Source: Neisseria brasiliensis (GTDB lineage Bacteria > Pseudomonadota > Gammaproteobacteria > Burkholderiales > Neisseriaceae). From it: a stretch of 64,000 nucleotides of DNA. Made by a program: the position numbers and the translations under genes. The DNA is taken from positions 2,480,001 through 2,544,000 of the forward strand of contig NZ_CP046027.1 in assembly GCF_009671065.1 (NCBI RefSeq), given 5' to 3'. Below are positions 42,038-51,557 of this stretch, in pieces. How positions within the stretch are numbered: position 1 is the stretch's first letter; each line of letters starts with the position of its first letter. Under the pieces are notes generated by a model that was not told the origin of the DNA, did not search any database, and was given only the letters and a program-made list of their open reading frames with translations.

Positions 42038-42733
42038 ATGGATAGACAAAAAATTGCCCGAATTTATCTTCGGGTCAGTACCCAGCAGCAAAATTTAGAG
42101 CGGCAACGTGAAATCATCGAGGAAGCTAAGAAAAATGGTTTTTACATAGCCGGTGTCTATGAAGAGAAGGCAAGTGGGGTGAATGCCAGTCGGCCGGAGT
42201 TGAACAGGCTGATTGACGACCTTCAAGATGGCGATTGGGTAATTGCGGAAAAAATCGACCGCATCACCCGCTTACCACCCAGAGAAGCAGAGCTTCTGAT
42301 TCATCGGATTACCGAAAAGGGTGCCAAGCTGCATGTACCGGATGTTTTTTCTTTCGGCAATATCGATGAACTGATGGGGCAAAGCGATTCCTTACCCAAA
42401 TACCTCACCGAACCATTGATGGACGCTTTGCAGAAAATGTTTCTACGCATGGCACTTAGCATAGCCCATGAAGACTGGAAAACACGGCGGGGGCGGGCAC
42501 AGCAGGGTATTGAGAGAGCCAGAAAAGACGGGCGGATGAAAGGGCGGCCGGCTGATAAGCAGCTTCACAAAAACATTATCCAGCTTACCTTACAAGGCGT
42601 GAGCATTACCGGTATTGCCTCTGCTTTGAATTGCAGCACCTCAACCGTCAGTAAAGTAAGACGGGCACACCGTGCCGCTCACCATTCGGGTAGTAAAGGG
42701 CAATTTGATATTTTTAAGAAAAGTACTCCATAG
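42038..42733 (+). CDS. Serine recombinase (resolvase/invertase family)
   Basis: A 231-aa recombinase with catalytic Ser14 (IYLRVSTQQQNLERQ), the arginine-containing EKIDRITRLPPREAELL, and helix E in the middle. The C-terminal helix-turn-helix is GVSITGIASALNCSTSTVSKVRRAHR. It could resolve multimers or invert DNA in the island. An upstream palindrome suggests regulation shared with the sprT-like gene. Confidence 0.9.
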   Translation: MDRQKIARIYLRVSTQQQNLERQREIIEEAKKNGFYIAGVYEEKASGVNASRPELNRLIDDLQDGDWVIAEKIDRITRLPPREAELLIHRITEKGAKLHVPDVFSFGNIDELMGQSDSLPKYLTEPLMDALQKMFLRMALSIAHEDWKTRRGRAQQGIERARKDGRMKGRPADKQLHKNIIQLTLQGVSITGIASALNCSTSTVSKVRRAHRAAHHSGSKGQFDIFKKSTP

Positions 42734-42765
42734 TAATAGGGTTACTTATTTGAGGTAAAGAAAAA

Positions 42766-42805
42766 AGGCCGTCTGAAAACTTGGGCGTGTTTTCAGACGG
42801 CCTTG
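42766..42805. terminator. Inverted DUS terminator
   Basis: AAGGCCGTCTGAAAA (42766-42780) and its complement (42791-42805), with a 10-nt loop. It lies between the recombinase gene and the border repeat. Confidence 0.85.
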
Positions 42806-42815
42806 CACTTGCAGT

Positions 42816-42878
42816 CCATAGAACGCGTGCGTGCCGCTACACATGGATTTTAAGTTTCATGCAGGCTACGGCTTGCTT
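42816..42878. repeat. Border repeat, copy A
   Basis: Begins TCCATAGAACGCGTG and ends CAGGCTACGGCTTGCT, next to an inverted uptake pair. Related copies lie at 48391-48436 and 51328-51400. Confidence 0.75.
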
Positions 42879-42920
42879 ACTTTCCGCTGCAAATTAATAA
42901 CGATGAGAGTGAATATTTAA

Positions 42921-43487
42921 TTAAGGTGATGACTTGCTACAATCTATGTGATTAAGAAAATTGCTTGGTACTTGCTTAGTAAGCCAAACATTATTTTTTG
43001 TCAGATAGAATTGAAATCCTTGCTTATACATTTCTTCTGCTTTGATTTCCAATATCACCACTTTCCCGTATCGCTTTCCCACTTCAGTGGCGACACTTAA
43101 ATCGCTTGATAAATGCACATAATGACGATTTCCTGATATTAAGCCTTGTTGCAAAATAGAATCCAAAAATCGATTGGCGGTACCATGGTATAAAATTTCA
43201 GGTGGTTGTTTTTCGATATAGTCTATATCAACTTGTTTGGTTGAATGTCCTTGTTCCGCTCGAATTCTCATGCCGTCATCCGAGATCGTGAACCGCTTTT
43301 TATCATTTTGGCTCACTACCTCATACAGTAAATGTTTATCTATGATTTCACCGTGCTGTTCAGCTTTAGCTAATAATTCATCGATATCTACCCAGCCATT
43401 GATATCCAGAATCAATCCGATGGCTTCTGGTTGATGCCTTAAAATATAGCTTAAAAATTTACTGATTTGATTAATTGGTTTTTCCAT
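42921..43487 (-). CDS. kptA: RNA 2'-phosphotransferase KptA/Tpt1
   Basis: A 188-aa KptA family enzyme, which moves a 2'-phosphate from RNA to NAD. The N-terminal winged-helix part has SKFLSYILRHQPEAIGL (catalytic Arg-His of the RH motif) and NGWVDIDELL. The NAD domain has ILYHGTANRFLDSILQQGL and HYVHLSSDLSVATEVG. Bacteria lack the tRNA-splicing pathway that yields this substrate, so its role here is open. The start METPIN-like MEKPINQ is an ATG; a TTG two codons upstream is possible. Confidence 0.92.
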   Translation of the reverse strand: MEKPINQISKFLSYILRHQPEAIGLILDINGWVDIDELLAKAEQHGEIIDKHLLYEVVSQNDKKRFTISDDGMRIRAEQGHSTKQVDIDYIEKQPPEILYHGTANRFLDSILQQGLISGNRHYVHLSSDLSVATEVGKRYGKVVILEIKAEEMYKQGFQFYLTKNNVWLTKQVPSNFLNHIDCSKSSP

Positions 43488-43517
43488 ATTCAATCCAATA
43501 CTGAAAAATGCTAAATA

Positions 43518-43913
43518 TCATTCTGCACTTTGGTATTCTTGGGCTTCTTGGAGTGCCTGTTTTAGCCATTCATTGAAATTAGGGACGCTACCTCTATCCT
43601 CCCAGCCTGGGCTTGCGAATGCGTGTACATAAAATACTATCGGATCATCGGTAGACTCTATGCTTGCATCAAAGCAGGCAATATCATCTGAATAATTCAC
43701 CATAGCGAAAGGAACTAATTGCCTTTTAGGATATTGATTACGTATATCTTCTAACCATATATCAAATGCTCCTTCCCGAGTATGAAAAAACCACCATGGT
43801 GTTAAATCAACTGATTGACTATTTTTAATAAAATCAATAAACGAGCTAGGGAACTTAAATCCTTTTGGTAGTTTATCTGAAAATAGAAATTGTAAATTTA
43901 AAGAGTTACTCAT
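43518..43913 (-). CDS. Immunity protein of cassette 1, SUKH-like
   Basis: A 131-aa protein overlapping the end of the tpsA cassette by 4 nt (ATGA), the normal place for a cognate immunity gene. KGFKFPSSFIDFIKNSQ, DIWLEDIRNQYP, PFAMVNYSDDIACFD and VPNFNEWLKQALQEA resemble SMI1/KNR4 (SUKH) immunity proteins; the match is moderate. It should protect against the C-terminal toxin of 43910-48304. Confidence 0.7.
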   Translation of the reverse strand: MSNSLNLQFLFSDKLPKGFKFPSSFIDFIKNSQSVDLTPWWFFHTREGAFDIWLEDIRNQYPKRQLVPFAMVNYSDDIACFDASIESTDDPIVFYVHAFASPGWEDRGSVPNFNEWLKQALQEAQEYQSAE

Positions 43914-46900
43914 TTGGATTTTCCTGTAATTTTAGGAGCTGTTGGTGTTCCTGATGGGTTGTTATTCCCAAATGATTTTGGGCGTTGATCACTTATTCTC
44001 TTGGTGATAGCCTCCCCCCAAGTTTTGGCATCACCAAATCGTCCAGATGTAATCATTCTATCTGGTAAAGGATCATTAAAGTTATGAACATTTGCTTTAA
44101 CATTAATTCCCGCATCACGCGCAGCCCTGATACGAGTATTATCCATGCTCGTTAATTTATTGTCCGGCATTTTGATAATATCAACAGGCTCACCTTGCCA
44201 TCCCTTGGTTTTCATACTTGACACCAAATCATCATAAGTAAAAGGCTTTCCTGTTGCTCTATCTATTTTGCTGTATGAAACAGTATTTTGTGAAAATCTA
44301 ATTGTATTTGGATTGATTGATGTCGTAGGAATGGAATCGGGAATTTTTACCGTATTCTTAACAACTCGTACAGTCTGAGCCAATTTCCCCGTTTGCAATG
44401 ATTTTTGCACCAATGCCGCTGTTCCGCCACTAATGATAATTGCAGAGGCATTTGCACCAATCGTTGCATTCATTTCAGCTTTCATACGAGCAGCTAAAGG
44501 AATATCGGTAATCAGTGCATTATTGTACAGAGTATTCCATTCTTGATAAGAGAGCACAATATTTTTGTATGTTTGTTTCGGATTCGTTACCGCCTCATAC
44601 AACGATGCTGCTGAATCAACAGGATGTCGGATAGTATCCCATGTGTCAACGATAATCTCTTTTCCTGCCTTGAGCATCGCAGTTAATTGATATTTCTCGT
44701 ATTCACGTATGAATTCGGCTGCTTTTTGTTTGTCTCCTGAATAAATTTTTCCAGCATAATTTCTAATGGAGCGTTCATCAGGGGTGTATCCATCCAATCT
44801 GAAATTATCGTTATTCTCGGCTGTATTCTGCGCTGTCAAGCTGCCCGCTACTGCATCCGAACCATTACCCGAAGCCGCACCAACCGCCGCACCAAATACC
44901 GCTGTCAGCGAGCTGATGGTGGCCTTTTCTTCGGCGCTTAAATCTTTTGATTCTTTATTGTACAAACTACGCGACAGAGTGGGGGCGATCAACTCGGCAC
45001 CGCCGGATGCTAGGCCGGAGAGCAGGGCGTTGCTGCCACCTGCTGCGCCGGTAAGAATACCGTTGAGGGTATGCAGAGCGATGTGCTCTTTACTACCTTC
45101 GGTTGGGCGGTTACCGCCGTCGAGTTGGTTTGAGACTTCGTTTTCTTTGAAATACTGGCCGATTCGGTAGGATACGGCTGGTCTGGCCGCTGCTGCGGTG
45201 ATGCCTAACGCGCTGTCGGTCGGGGTCATCAATGCAGTGGCGATGCTGCTAATGCCAACATTCAAATATTGCAGGTTTTGCAGTTTATTGCGGTATTCGG
45301 CTTCACTGATTTCACCAACTTCTTTTTCTGCTTTAAGGCGGTCGATTTGTTGGCCAATTTCGCCTTTTATTTGGCTGACATTGCGGCTGAAATCCTGACT
45401 CACATTCCGCTGCAAATCAATCTCGTTTTGAACCTTCTCTTTGTCAAACGCATTGTTCAGACGGCCTGAGTTGGCTTCGGCGGTTTCGCTGCGGGTGGCG
45501 GTGTATGCCGCTTTTGCCTGTGTGCCGTCGCTATCGTTACCGATAACGATATTACGCGTACTGATGCCGCTCTTGGTGACGCTGCTTTGTTTGCCGCCGT
45601 CGCTGCCGTAGCCGAGGGTGCTGCCGATGCTGTTTTTACCGGCAACGTTTTGAATATGGCTGCCGGCTTCGGGCGCTTTTTGCCCCAGTGTCTGACCGCT
45701 GAGCGTAGCCGATACGCCGATGCCGAAACCGTCGGCGTCATAGCGGCTGTGGTTGTGAATGTCGCTTTGGTTGAGGGTGGCCGTCTGAAAGCGGTTTTTG
45801 CCGTTTTGCTCGGCGGCTTCGGAAGAAGTAATCATACCGCCTTTTAAGTCGGTATGGTTTTTCACATTCACTTGGAAGCCGTCGTCGCCGGCGAAGAGGC
45901 CGGATTGTTCGGTAACGCTGAGGTGGTCGGCGTTGGTTTTGCTTCGGTTGTAATCGGCACTCGCGGATGCGCCGTAACCGACGGTGACCGAGCCGCTGAT
46001 GTTTTGTTGGCGGCTGCGGTAAACGGCGCTGTCTTGTACGCTTTCGATATTGAGGTTTCGGGCAGTGAGGGCGATGCCTTTGCCGCTGACCTGTGCGCCT
46101 TTCAGGGTGGTGTCGACGCTGCTTTGGATCACGGTATGGCCGTCGGCATCGCCGATGCGGCTGTGGCGGTGGGTCACGTCATCACCGTTGCCGTAACCTT
46201 TGCCGCGGTTGCCGCCGACGGTAAAGCCGACAGCCGGTTTGCCGCTTTGCAATGCGACGGCTACCCCGGCATTCCAGCCGCTGCTGCGGTTGTCGCTGCG
46301 TTCGCTGTGGTGTTGTTCGGCCGATTGCAACACGATGTCTTGGGCGCGCAGCAGGGTACCTTCTTTACCGGCCACGTCGGAGCCGGTGATGTTCAGACGG
46401 CCTTCGTCGGCCATCAGGCTGACTTGGCCGCCGCCGATGACTTGGCTGCCTTGGGCGGTGGTGCCTTCGGTATGGCTTTGGTCGGTGTTTTTTTGTTGGC
46501 CGTAGGTAAAGGAGACGCTGATGTTGGCGGCGTCGGCGGCGGATTTCAAATCGCCGTCGGATAGGGCGGCGGCGGTGTCCGACAAACCTTTCAGGTTGGC
46601 CGGGTGGCTTTCTTTGGCCAACAACTGACGTGTCTGCCATGCGGTATTGGCCGCGGCCATAGCGTTGACGCGGTCGTTTTTGCTTTGGCCGACGGTTTTG
46701 GCGGCCGCCACCGCGCTTTGTACGGCCTGAACGACGGGGACGTTCACCGCTACGGTCAGCCCTTTTTGTTCGAAGGTATGTTGGTAGTCGGTGGCGTAAG
46801 TATCCTGCGCCGCTTCGATGTCGATGTTGCGCGCACGAATCAATACGTCGCCTTCGGGCGCGGAGACGGTCGAGCCGGTTTGGCGGTAGTTTTGTGCGGC

Positions 46901-48304
46901 GGAAATGACGGTGTCGCCGGTTAAACTGCCGACGGTCGAACCGTGATTCACCAACGTTCGGCTGCCGCTGTCGGCGGCGTCTTTTTTGCTGCCGATCGTG
47001 AAACCGATGCCGCCCGAGCCCATCAGGCCGGATTTTTTGGTTTGGTGGAATTCGCTGTCGTGATAGCTGCTTTGTGCGGCGGTGATGTCGGCATCATTGC
47101 CTGCCGTCAATAGCGTGAGGCCGTCTGAAACCACGTTACTGCCGCGGACGGTTAAATCGTTATCGGCTGCAATCAGCACTTGGGCGCCGCTGATTTCGCT
47201 GCCAACGGCCTCGTCATGCCGGCGGCGGTATTGGTCGAGGCTGGATTTTTTGGAAGCAAAACCGCGAGATTTGCTGTAAACCGATTCGTCCAAATCCAAT
47301 GTTTGGCGGCCTTCGGTGATGCTGACGTTGCGGCCGTAGAGGGAAACGCTGCCTTCATCGCTGGCGATGCTGCCTTGGCGGATGCTTAAATCATCTTTGG
47401 CCGAAATCAGGATATCGCCCGCCGCGCTGATGGTGGTACCGGCTTCAGAAGTTTGGGTAACGTGGCGGTGGTTGCGGTCGCTCAATTCTCCCCGTTTACT
47501 GTGTGACTCGAGCTTGGCGGTGCCTAAATCGATGCGGCCGTCTGAAACGATTTGGGTTTGGCCCTTGGCCGCTTCGTTGCGCAGGTTGGCCGCCACAAAG
47601 TTGATGCTTTCGTTGGCTTTGAGGCTTAAGAGGCCGTCTGAAGCGTTGTTGACATACAAACCGGCCACACGGTCGATTTGGGTTTGACCGTTGCGCTCAT
47701 CTCCACCGGTGACGGTGGTGGAGGCAACGCGAATGCGGTCGGCTTCAACGGCAAGGAGCGTGTCGGCTTCAACGGTGCCGCCTTCGATGTTCACGTCTTG
47801 GCCGCGTAAGCGTACTTTACCGCCTTGAACCACACCGCTGTTGGTGATGTCGGTAACGGCCAAATCAACGATTTTGCGTCCGGCCAGCGTACCGCTGTTG
47901 ATGATGCTGCCCGTGCCGTCCATCGCCAGCTTGTCGGCACTGATTAAGCCGCCGTGGGCGTTGATGTCGCCGGGTTTGACGGTGAGGTAGACTTTGGGTG
48001 CCAACACATCCACCGTGCTGCCGTCGATTAAGGTGAGGGTTTGTGTTTCCAACCAGACGATGTCGCTGGTCAAACGGGCGATTTGTTCGGCGGAAAGGCG
48101 GATACCCGGCGTGAGCTGCTGCTCGCGGGCAAAGGTGATGCCGGCTTCCATCAGGGCTTTGAACTGCTCTTCGTCGTTGCTGTAGCCGTCGAGGCGGCGG
48201 TAGCCGGTTAAGCGGGCGACTTGCTCGTTCACCAGTTTTTGCTCGTAATAGCCGTCGCCCAGGCGTTTGTGCAGGGTGTCGTCGGGGTTGAGGGCGCCCA
48301 GCAT
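43910..48304 (-). CDS. TpsA cassette 1: truncated exoprotein with alternative toxin
   Basis: A 1464-codon ORF lacking the signal peptide and TPS secretion domain. From HKRLGDGYYEQKL onward it matches the middle and C-terminal part of full-length tpsA; 45600-48273 appears identical to 53649-56322. The pretoxin region holds TAENN in place of VENN. The unique C terminus (about residues 1180-1464) ends with a domain containing NPNTIRFSQNTVSYSKI, PVDIIKMPDNKLTSMDNTRIRAARDAGI and NFNDPLPDRMI, which recalls ParB/sulfiredoxin-like toxin domains; the activity is not established. Without a secretion domain it is probably a silent donor for recombination into tpsA. Confidence 0.85.
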   Translation of the reverse strand: MLGALNPDDTLHKRLGDGYYEQKLVNEQVARLTGYRRLDGYSNDEEQFKALMEAGITFAREQQLTPGIRLSAEQIARLTSDIVWLETQTLTLIDGSTVDVLAPKVYLTVKPGDINAHGGLISADKLAMDGTGSIINSGTLAGRKIVDLAVTDITNSGVVQGGKVRLRGQDVNIEGGTVEADTLLAVEADRIRVASTTVTGGDERNGQTQIDRVAGLYVNNASDGLLSLKANESINFVAANLRNEAAKGQTQIVSDGRIDLGTAKLESHSKRGELSDRNHRHVTQTSEAGTTISAAGDILISAKDDLSIRQGSIASDEGSVSLYGRNVSITEGRQTLDLDESVYSKSRGFASKKSSLDQYRRRHDEAVGSEISGAQVLIAADNDLTVRGSNVVSDGLTLLTAGNDADITAAQSSYHDSEFHQTKKSGLMGSGGIGFTIGSKKDAADSGSRTLVNHGSTVGSLTGDTVISAAQNYRQTGSTVSAPEGDVLIRARNIDIEAAQDTYATDYQHTFEQKGLTVAVNVPVVQAVQSAVAAAKTVGQSKNDRVNAMAAANTAWQTRQLLAKESHPANLKGLSDTAAALSDGDLKSAADAANISVSFTYGQQKNTDQSHTEGTTAQGSQVIGGGQVSLMADEGRLNITGSDVAGKEGTLLRAQDIVLQSAEQHHSERSDNRSSGWNAGVAVALQSGKPAVGFTVGGNRGKGYGNGDDVTHRHSRIGDADGHTVIQSSVDTTLKGAQVSGKGIALTARNLNIESVQDSAVYRSRQQNISGSVTVGYGASASADYNRSKTNADHLSVTEQSGLFAGDDGFQVNVKNHTDLKGGMITSSEAAEQNGKNRFQTATLNQSDIHNHSRYDADGFGIGVSATLSGQTLGQKAPEAGSHIQNVAGKNSIGSTLGYGSDGGKQSSVTKSGISTRNIVIGNDSDGTQAKAAYTATRSETAEANSGRLNNAFDKEKVQNEIDLQRNVSQDFSRNVSQIKGEIGQQIDRLKAEKEVGEISEAEYRNKLQNLQYLNVGISSIATALMTPTDSALGITAAAARPAVSYRIGQYFKENEVSNQLDGGNRPTEGSKEHIALHTLNGILTGAAGGSNALLSGLASGGAELIAPTLSRSLYNKESKDLSAEEKATISSLTAVFGAAVGAASGNGSDAVAGSLTAQNTAENNDNFRLDGYTPDERSIRNYAGKIYSGDKQKAAEFIREYEKYQLTAMLKAGKEIIVDTWDTIRHPVDSAASLYEAVTNPKQTYKNIVLSYQEWNTLYNNALITDIPLAARMKAEMNATIGANASAIIISGGTAALVQKSLQTGKLAQTVRVVKNTVKIPDSIPTTSINPNTIRFSQNTVSYSKIDRATGKPFTYDDLVSSMKTKGWQGEPVDIIKMPDNKLTSMDNTRIRAARDAGINVKANVHNFNDPLPDRMITSGRFGDAKTWGEAITKRISDQRPKSFGNNNPSGTPTAPKITGKSK

Positions 48305-48338
48305 GCATACAAGGTATCGGACGTTTACTTTTATGAAA

Positions 48339-48380
48339 ATGCCGTCTGAAAAAATCTTATCAATTTTTCAGACGGCATTA
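48339..48380. repeat. Inverted DUS pair at cassette border
   Basis: AATGCCGTCTGAAAAA and its complement form a 16-bp stem with a 10-nt loop, immediately upstream of cassette 1. A near copy is at 51276-51317. Confidence 0.85.
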
Positions 48381-48390
48381 ATTTCAAATC

Positions 48391-48436
48391 CATAGAACGC
48401 GTGGATTTTAGGTTTTATGCAGGCTACAGCTTGCTA
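48391..48436. repeat. Border repeat, copy B
   Basis: CCATAGAACGCGTG followed by GGATTTTAGGTTTTATGC and AGGCTACAGCTTGCT; shorter in the middle than copies A and C. A partial second CAGGCTACGGCTTACT lies at 48460-48475. Confidence 0.75.
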
Positions 48437-48462
48437 CGCCCCGAATAGGATATTGATGCAGG

Positions 48463-48977
48463 CTACGGCTTACTGTAATACTCCCATATATCTTTCAAAT
48501 ACAAATATTCGTCTGTATTTTCATCATAGTCATTTACCCCATAATAGAAGAATATATTTTCTGCCGTTTTATGAGAACATTTTAAACATTGATATATGAA
48601 ATCGTATTCTCCACAAAATAAATGATATAGATTATTTTGATTTTTAAAATACAAAAAATCTAAATTATCATTGGTTAAGATAACATATTTATCACTATTA
48701 TTAAAGTCGCTATAAAAAATATTATTTTGATTATTTTCTATAATTTTTATAGAAATATCACCATTAAATTCAAATGTATATTCTAAATATTTATTGACAT
48801 GAAGAGAATGTATAGCATTTGACATCCATTCAGATTCTATTAGCGTTAGATTATTAGGAACAGGTACTGCGATCCAATTTTTATTATTAATAAATTCTTT
48901 AGATATAGACCAATTAGAATTTAAAAATAGGGAAAAAAATCTTCTTTTGAGCCAATTTTTTTTAATGAATTCAACAT
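48463..48977 (-). pseudogene. Immunity gene of cassette 2, probably frameshifted
   Basis: An open part of 120 codons (48463-48825, MSNAIHSLHVNKYLEY to EYYSKP) continues upstream in frame as KNWLKRRFF, NSNWSISKEFINNKNWIAVPVPNN and ESEWMSN, to about 48973. The only ATG with a good ribosome site (AAAGGATTGAA, ATG at 48975-48977) is in another frame that stops after 18 codons. A one-base change in the A run near 48960 would join them. It lies after the cassette 2 toxin, the normal immunity position. The DNA is strikingly AT-rich. Confidence 0.55.
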
Positions 48978-48991
48978 TTCAATCCTTTCGG

Positions 48992-51265
48992 TTAATATCG
49001 TATCTTAATTACTTTATTTGATGTCTTGCTGTTAATTTGTAAAGTCGGACTACCGTTCGAACTCCCGGGGCGAACAGTTACCGTTCTACCATCAGGTAAT
49101 GTGCCTATTCTACCTTGACCATATTGAGTATTTATTTGTCTAATATTTTGTAAACGCAAACTATCAAAATCATTTTGAGCCTGTTTCCATGCTCTATCAT
49201 TAGTTCTATTAGGAATATTCCTTTCATATTGGGTTCAGCTGTTTCTATTGGATAATTTATTAGACCTTTCCAGTATTTTTTCTAGGTCAGAATCTTGATT
49301 CCTATTATTACCTTCATCATCAGGCGGCATAGGTGCACCCGTCGCAGCCTGACTTACTTGCTGCTGCGGCTTCGGCTGGGCTTTTTTATCGCCTTTCTGC
49401 GCATTCTGAATGGCTGCAAATATCGCTTCTTGTTCTGCCTGAGCCTGTTTCCGCTGTTCTGCCAGCGTTTCGGCAACTTTATCCAATACACTGCCGCAGT
49501 TTTTATCAAACAGACAGCCTAAGGCTGCAATTCCTGCACCACCTACGACTTTGCCTACTTGTGCCGTATTATTGTGTTCCGTTACTGCCTGCCCGATAAG
49601 GCCGTCTGAAACGGCATTGCGGTAATCACCCGTAGCCGCACCAAAGCCGCTGCCCAGCAAACCCGTAATATTGGCCAATGCCGCTTTCTGCTCTTCATTG
49701 AGTTTGGCCGGGTCTTTTTGGTTGAACAGTCAATTGGAAATCACCGGAGCCGCTGCTTCGGCACTGCCTGCGGATAGTGCGGCGGCAGCGGTATTATTTC
49801 CTGTAGCATAGGCAACGGCGGCATTCCAAACCATATGTGCCGCCAAATGCGCGGGCGTACCTTGTCGGTCTTTACCGGTTTCGGGGTCGAGTTTTTTGAA
49901 ATAATCGCCGATTTCGCGGCTGACGGCAGGAGTGGCTGCGGCCAAGAGTGAACCACCCAAGCTGTCGCTCGGAGTGGCCAGCCCCATACTGACGGTATCA
50001 GTGAGCAATTTTAACGTATCGTATTTGGCAAGTTGCTTTTCATATTCTTCATTGCTGATGAATCCGGCTTCTTTACGGGCATCCAAATCGGCAATATGGC
50101 GGTTGAGTTCGGATTTTACCTCCTGTACATTGCGGCTGAAATCCTGACTCACATTCCGCTGCAAATCAATCTCGTTTTGAACCTTCTCTTTATCAAACAC
50201 ATTGTTCAGACGGCCTGAGTTGGCTTCGGCGGTTTCGCTGCGGGTGGCGGTGTAAACCGATGCTGCCTGTGTGCCGTCGGTGTCGTTGCCGATGACGATG
50301 TTGCGCGTTCCGATGCCGCTCTTGGTGAAGCTGCTTTGGCTGTCGCCGTCGCTGCCGTAGCCGAGGGTGCTGCCGATGCTGTTTTTACCGGCAACGGTTT
50401 GGAGGCGGCTGTCGGCGGCAGGGGCTTTTTGCCCCAGCGTTTGGCCGCTGAGGCTGCCCGATACGCCGATGCCGAAACCGTCGGCATCATAGCGGCTGTG
50501 GTTGCGAATGTCGCTTTGGTTGAGGGTGTCCGTCTGAAAGCGGTTGCGGTTGTTTTGTTCGGCGGCTTCGGATGAGGTGATGATACCGCCTTTTAAGTCG
50601 GTATGGTTTTTCACATTCACTTGGAAGCCGTCGTCGCCGGCAAAGAGGCCGGATTGTTCGATAACGCTGGCATGGTCGGCATTGGTGTTGCTTTTGCCGT
50701 AGCTACCGCCGGCTGATGCGCCGTAGCCGACGGTAATCTGGCCGCTGAGATTTTGCCGGCGGCTGCGGTAAACGGCGGTATCCTGTACGCTTTCGATGTT
50801 GAGGTTTTGGGTGGTAAGGGCGATGCCTTTGCCGCTGACCTGCGCGCCTTTGAGGGTGGTGTCGCCGCCGCTTTGGATGACGGTGTGACTACCGGCGTCG
50901 CCGATATGGGTATGGCGGTGGGTCACGTCGTCGCCGTTGCCGTAACCTTTGCCGTAGTTGCCGCCGCCGGTAAAGCCGAAGGCAAGGCCGTTTTGACCGT
51001 AGCTGACGGCAACCCCGGCATTCCAGCCGCTGCTGCGGTTGTCGCTGCGTTCGCTGTGGTGTTGTTCGGCCGATTGCAGCAAGATGTCTTGGGCGCGCAG
51101 CAGGGTACCTTCTTTACCGGCCACGTCGGAACCGGTGATGTTCAGACGGCCTTCGTCCGCCATCAGGCTGACTTGGCCGCCGCCGATGACTTGGCTGGCT
51201 TGGGCGGTGGTGCCTTCGGTATGGCTTTGGTTGTTGGCTGCTTCGTTGCGCAGGTTGGCGGAGGT
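48992..51265 (-). pseudogene. TpsA cassette 2, broken by two TGA codons
   Basis: A tpsA fragment from ANLRNEAA through the filamentous repeats (HTEGTTAQASQVIGGGQVSL) and a pretoxin region to a C-terminal toxin-like tail. TGA codons at 49730-49732 (where ISN-W-LFNQKD is expected, so TGG to TGA) and 49235-49237 interrupt a single frame. After the second stop the frame continues with TQYERNIPNRTNDRAWKQ and QYGQGRIGTLPDGRTVTVRPGSS to a TAA at 48992, typical of small toxin C termini. The secretion domain is absent. Confidence 0.8.
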
Positions 51266-51275
51266 GAGATAATAA

Positions 51276-51317
51276 AATGCCGTCTGAAAAATTGACAAGA
51301 TTTTTTCAGACGGCATT
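51276..51317. repeat. Inverted DUS pair at cassette border
   Basis: AATGCCGTCTGAAAAA and its complement, 16-bp stem, directly upstream of cassette 2 and of border repeat copy C. Confidence 0.85.
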
Positions 51318-51327
51318 AATTTCAAAT

Positions 51328-51400
51328 CCATAGAACGCGTGCGTGCCGGGGCACACACCCTACCTGTGGATTTTAGGTTTCATGCGGGCTACGGCTTGCT
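51328..51400. repeat. Border repeat, copy C
   Basis: CCATAGAACGCGTGCGTGCC, then GGATTTTAGGTTTCATGC and GGGCTACGGCTTGCT. It separates cassette 2 from the barnase-like remnant. Confidence 0.75.
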
Positions 51401-51556
51401 AGACATTGTATTTGTTATTCCAATATCAGCTTCATACCATATTCTTCCACCTTTTGAAGGTAAAATATTAGTTGCATTTGCGAAAATATCTCCTCCTAAT
51501 TGTCCACCTGGTACAGTATTATTTAGAGCTTTACCAGGTTTCCAACCTTTTTTCAT
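51389..51556 (-). pseudogene. Barnase-like toxin remnant
   Basis: An open stretch of 55 codons. KPGKALNNTVPGGQLGGDIFAN and LPSKGGRIWYEADIGI match the middle of barnase-type ribonucleases (barnase: APGKSIGGDIFSN and LPGKSGRTWREADI). The C-terminal third with the catalytic His is missing, cut by the border repeat, so it is not an active enzyme. It is probably the scar of an earlier tpsA toxin module. Confidence 0.7.
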
Positions 51557-51557
51557 A

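Noticed and set aside
45854..46564. Long plus-strand open frame (236 codons), repeated at 53903-54613.
   Set aside because: Antisense of the tpsA repeats, kept open by the codon composition of GC-rich beta-helix repeats. The two copies are alike because the tpsA sequence is duplicated.
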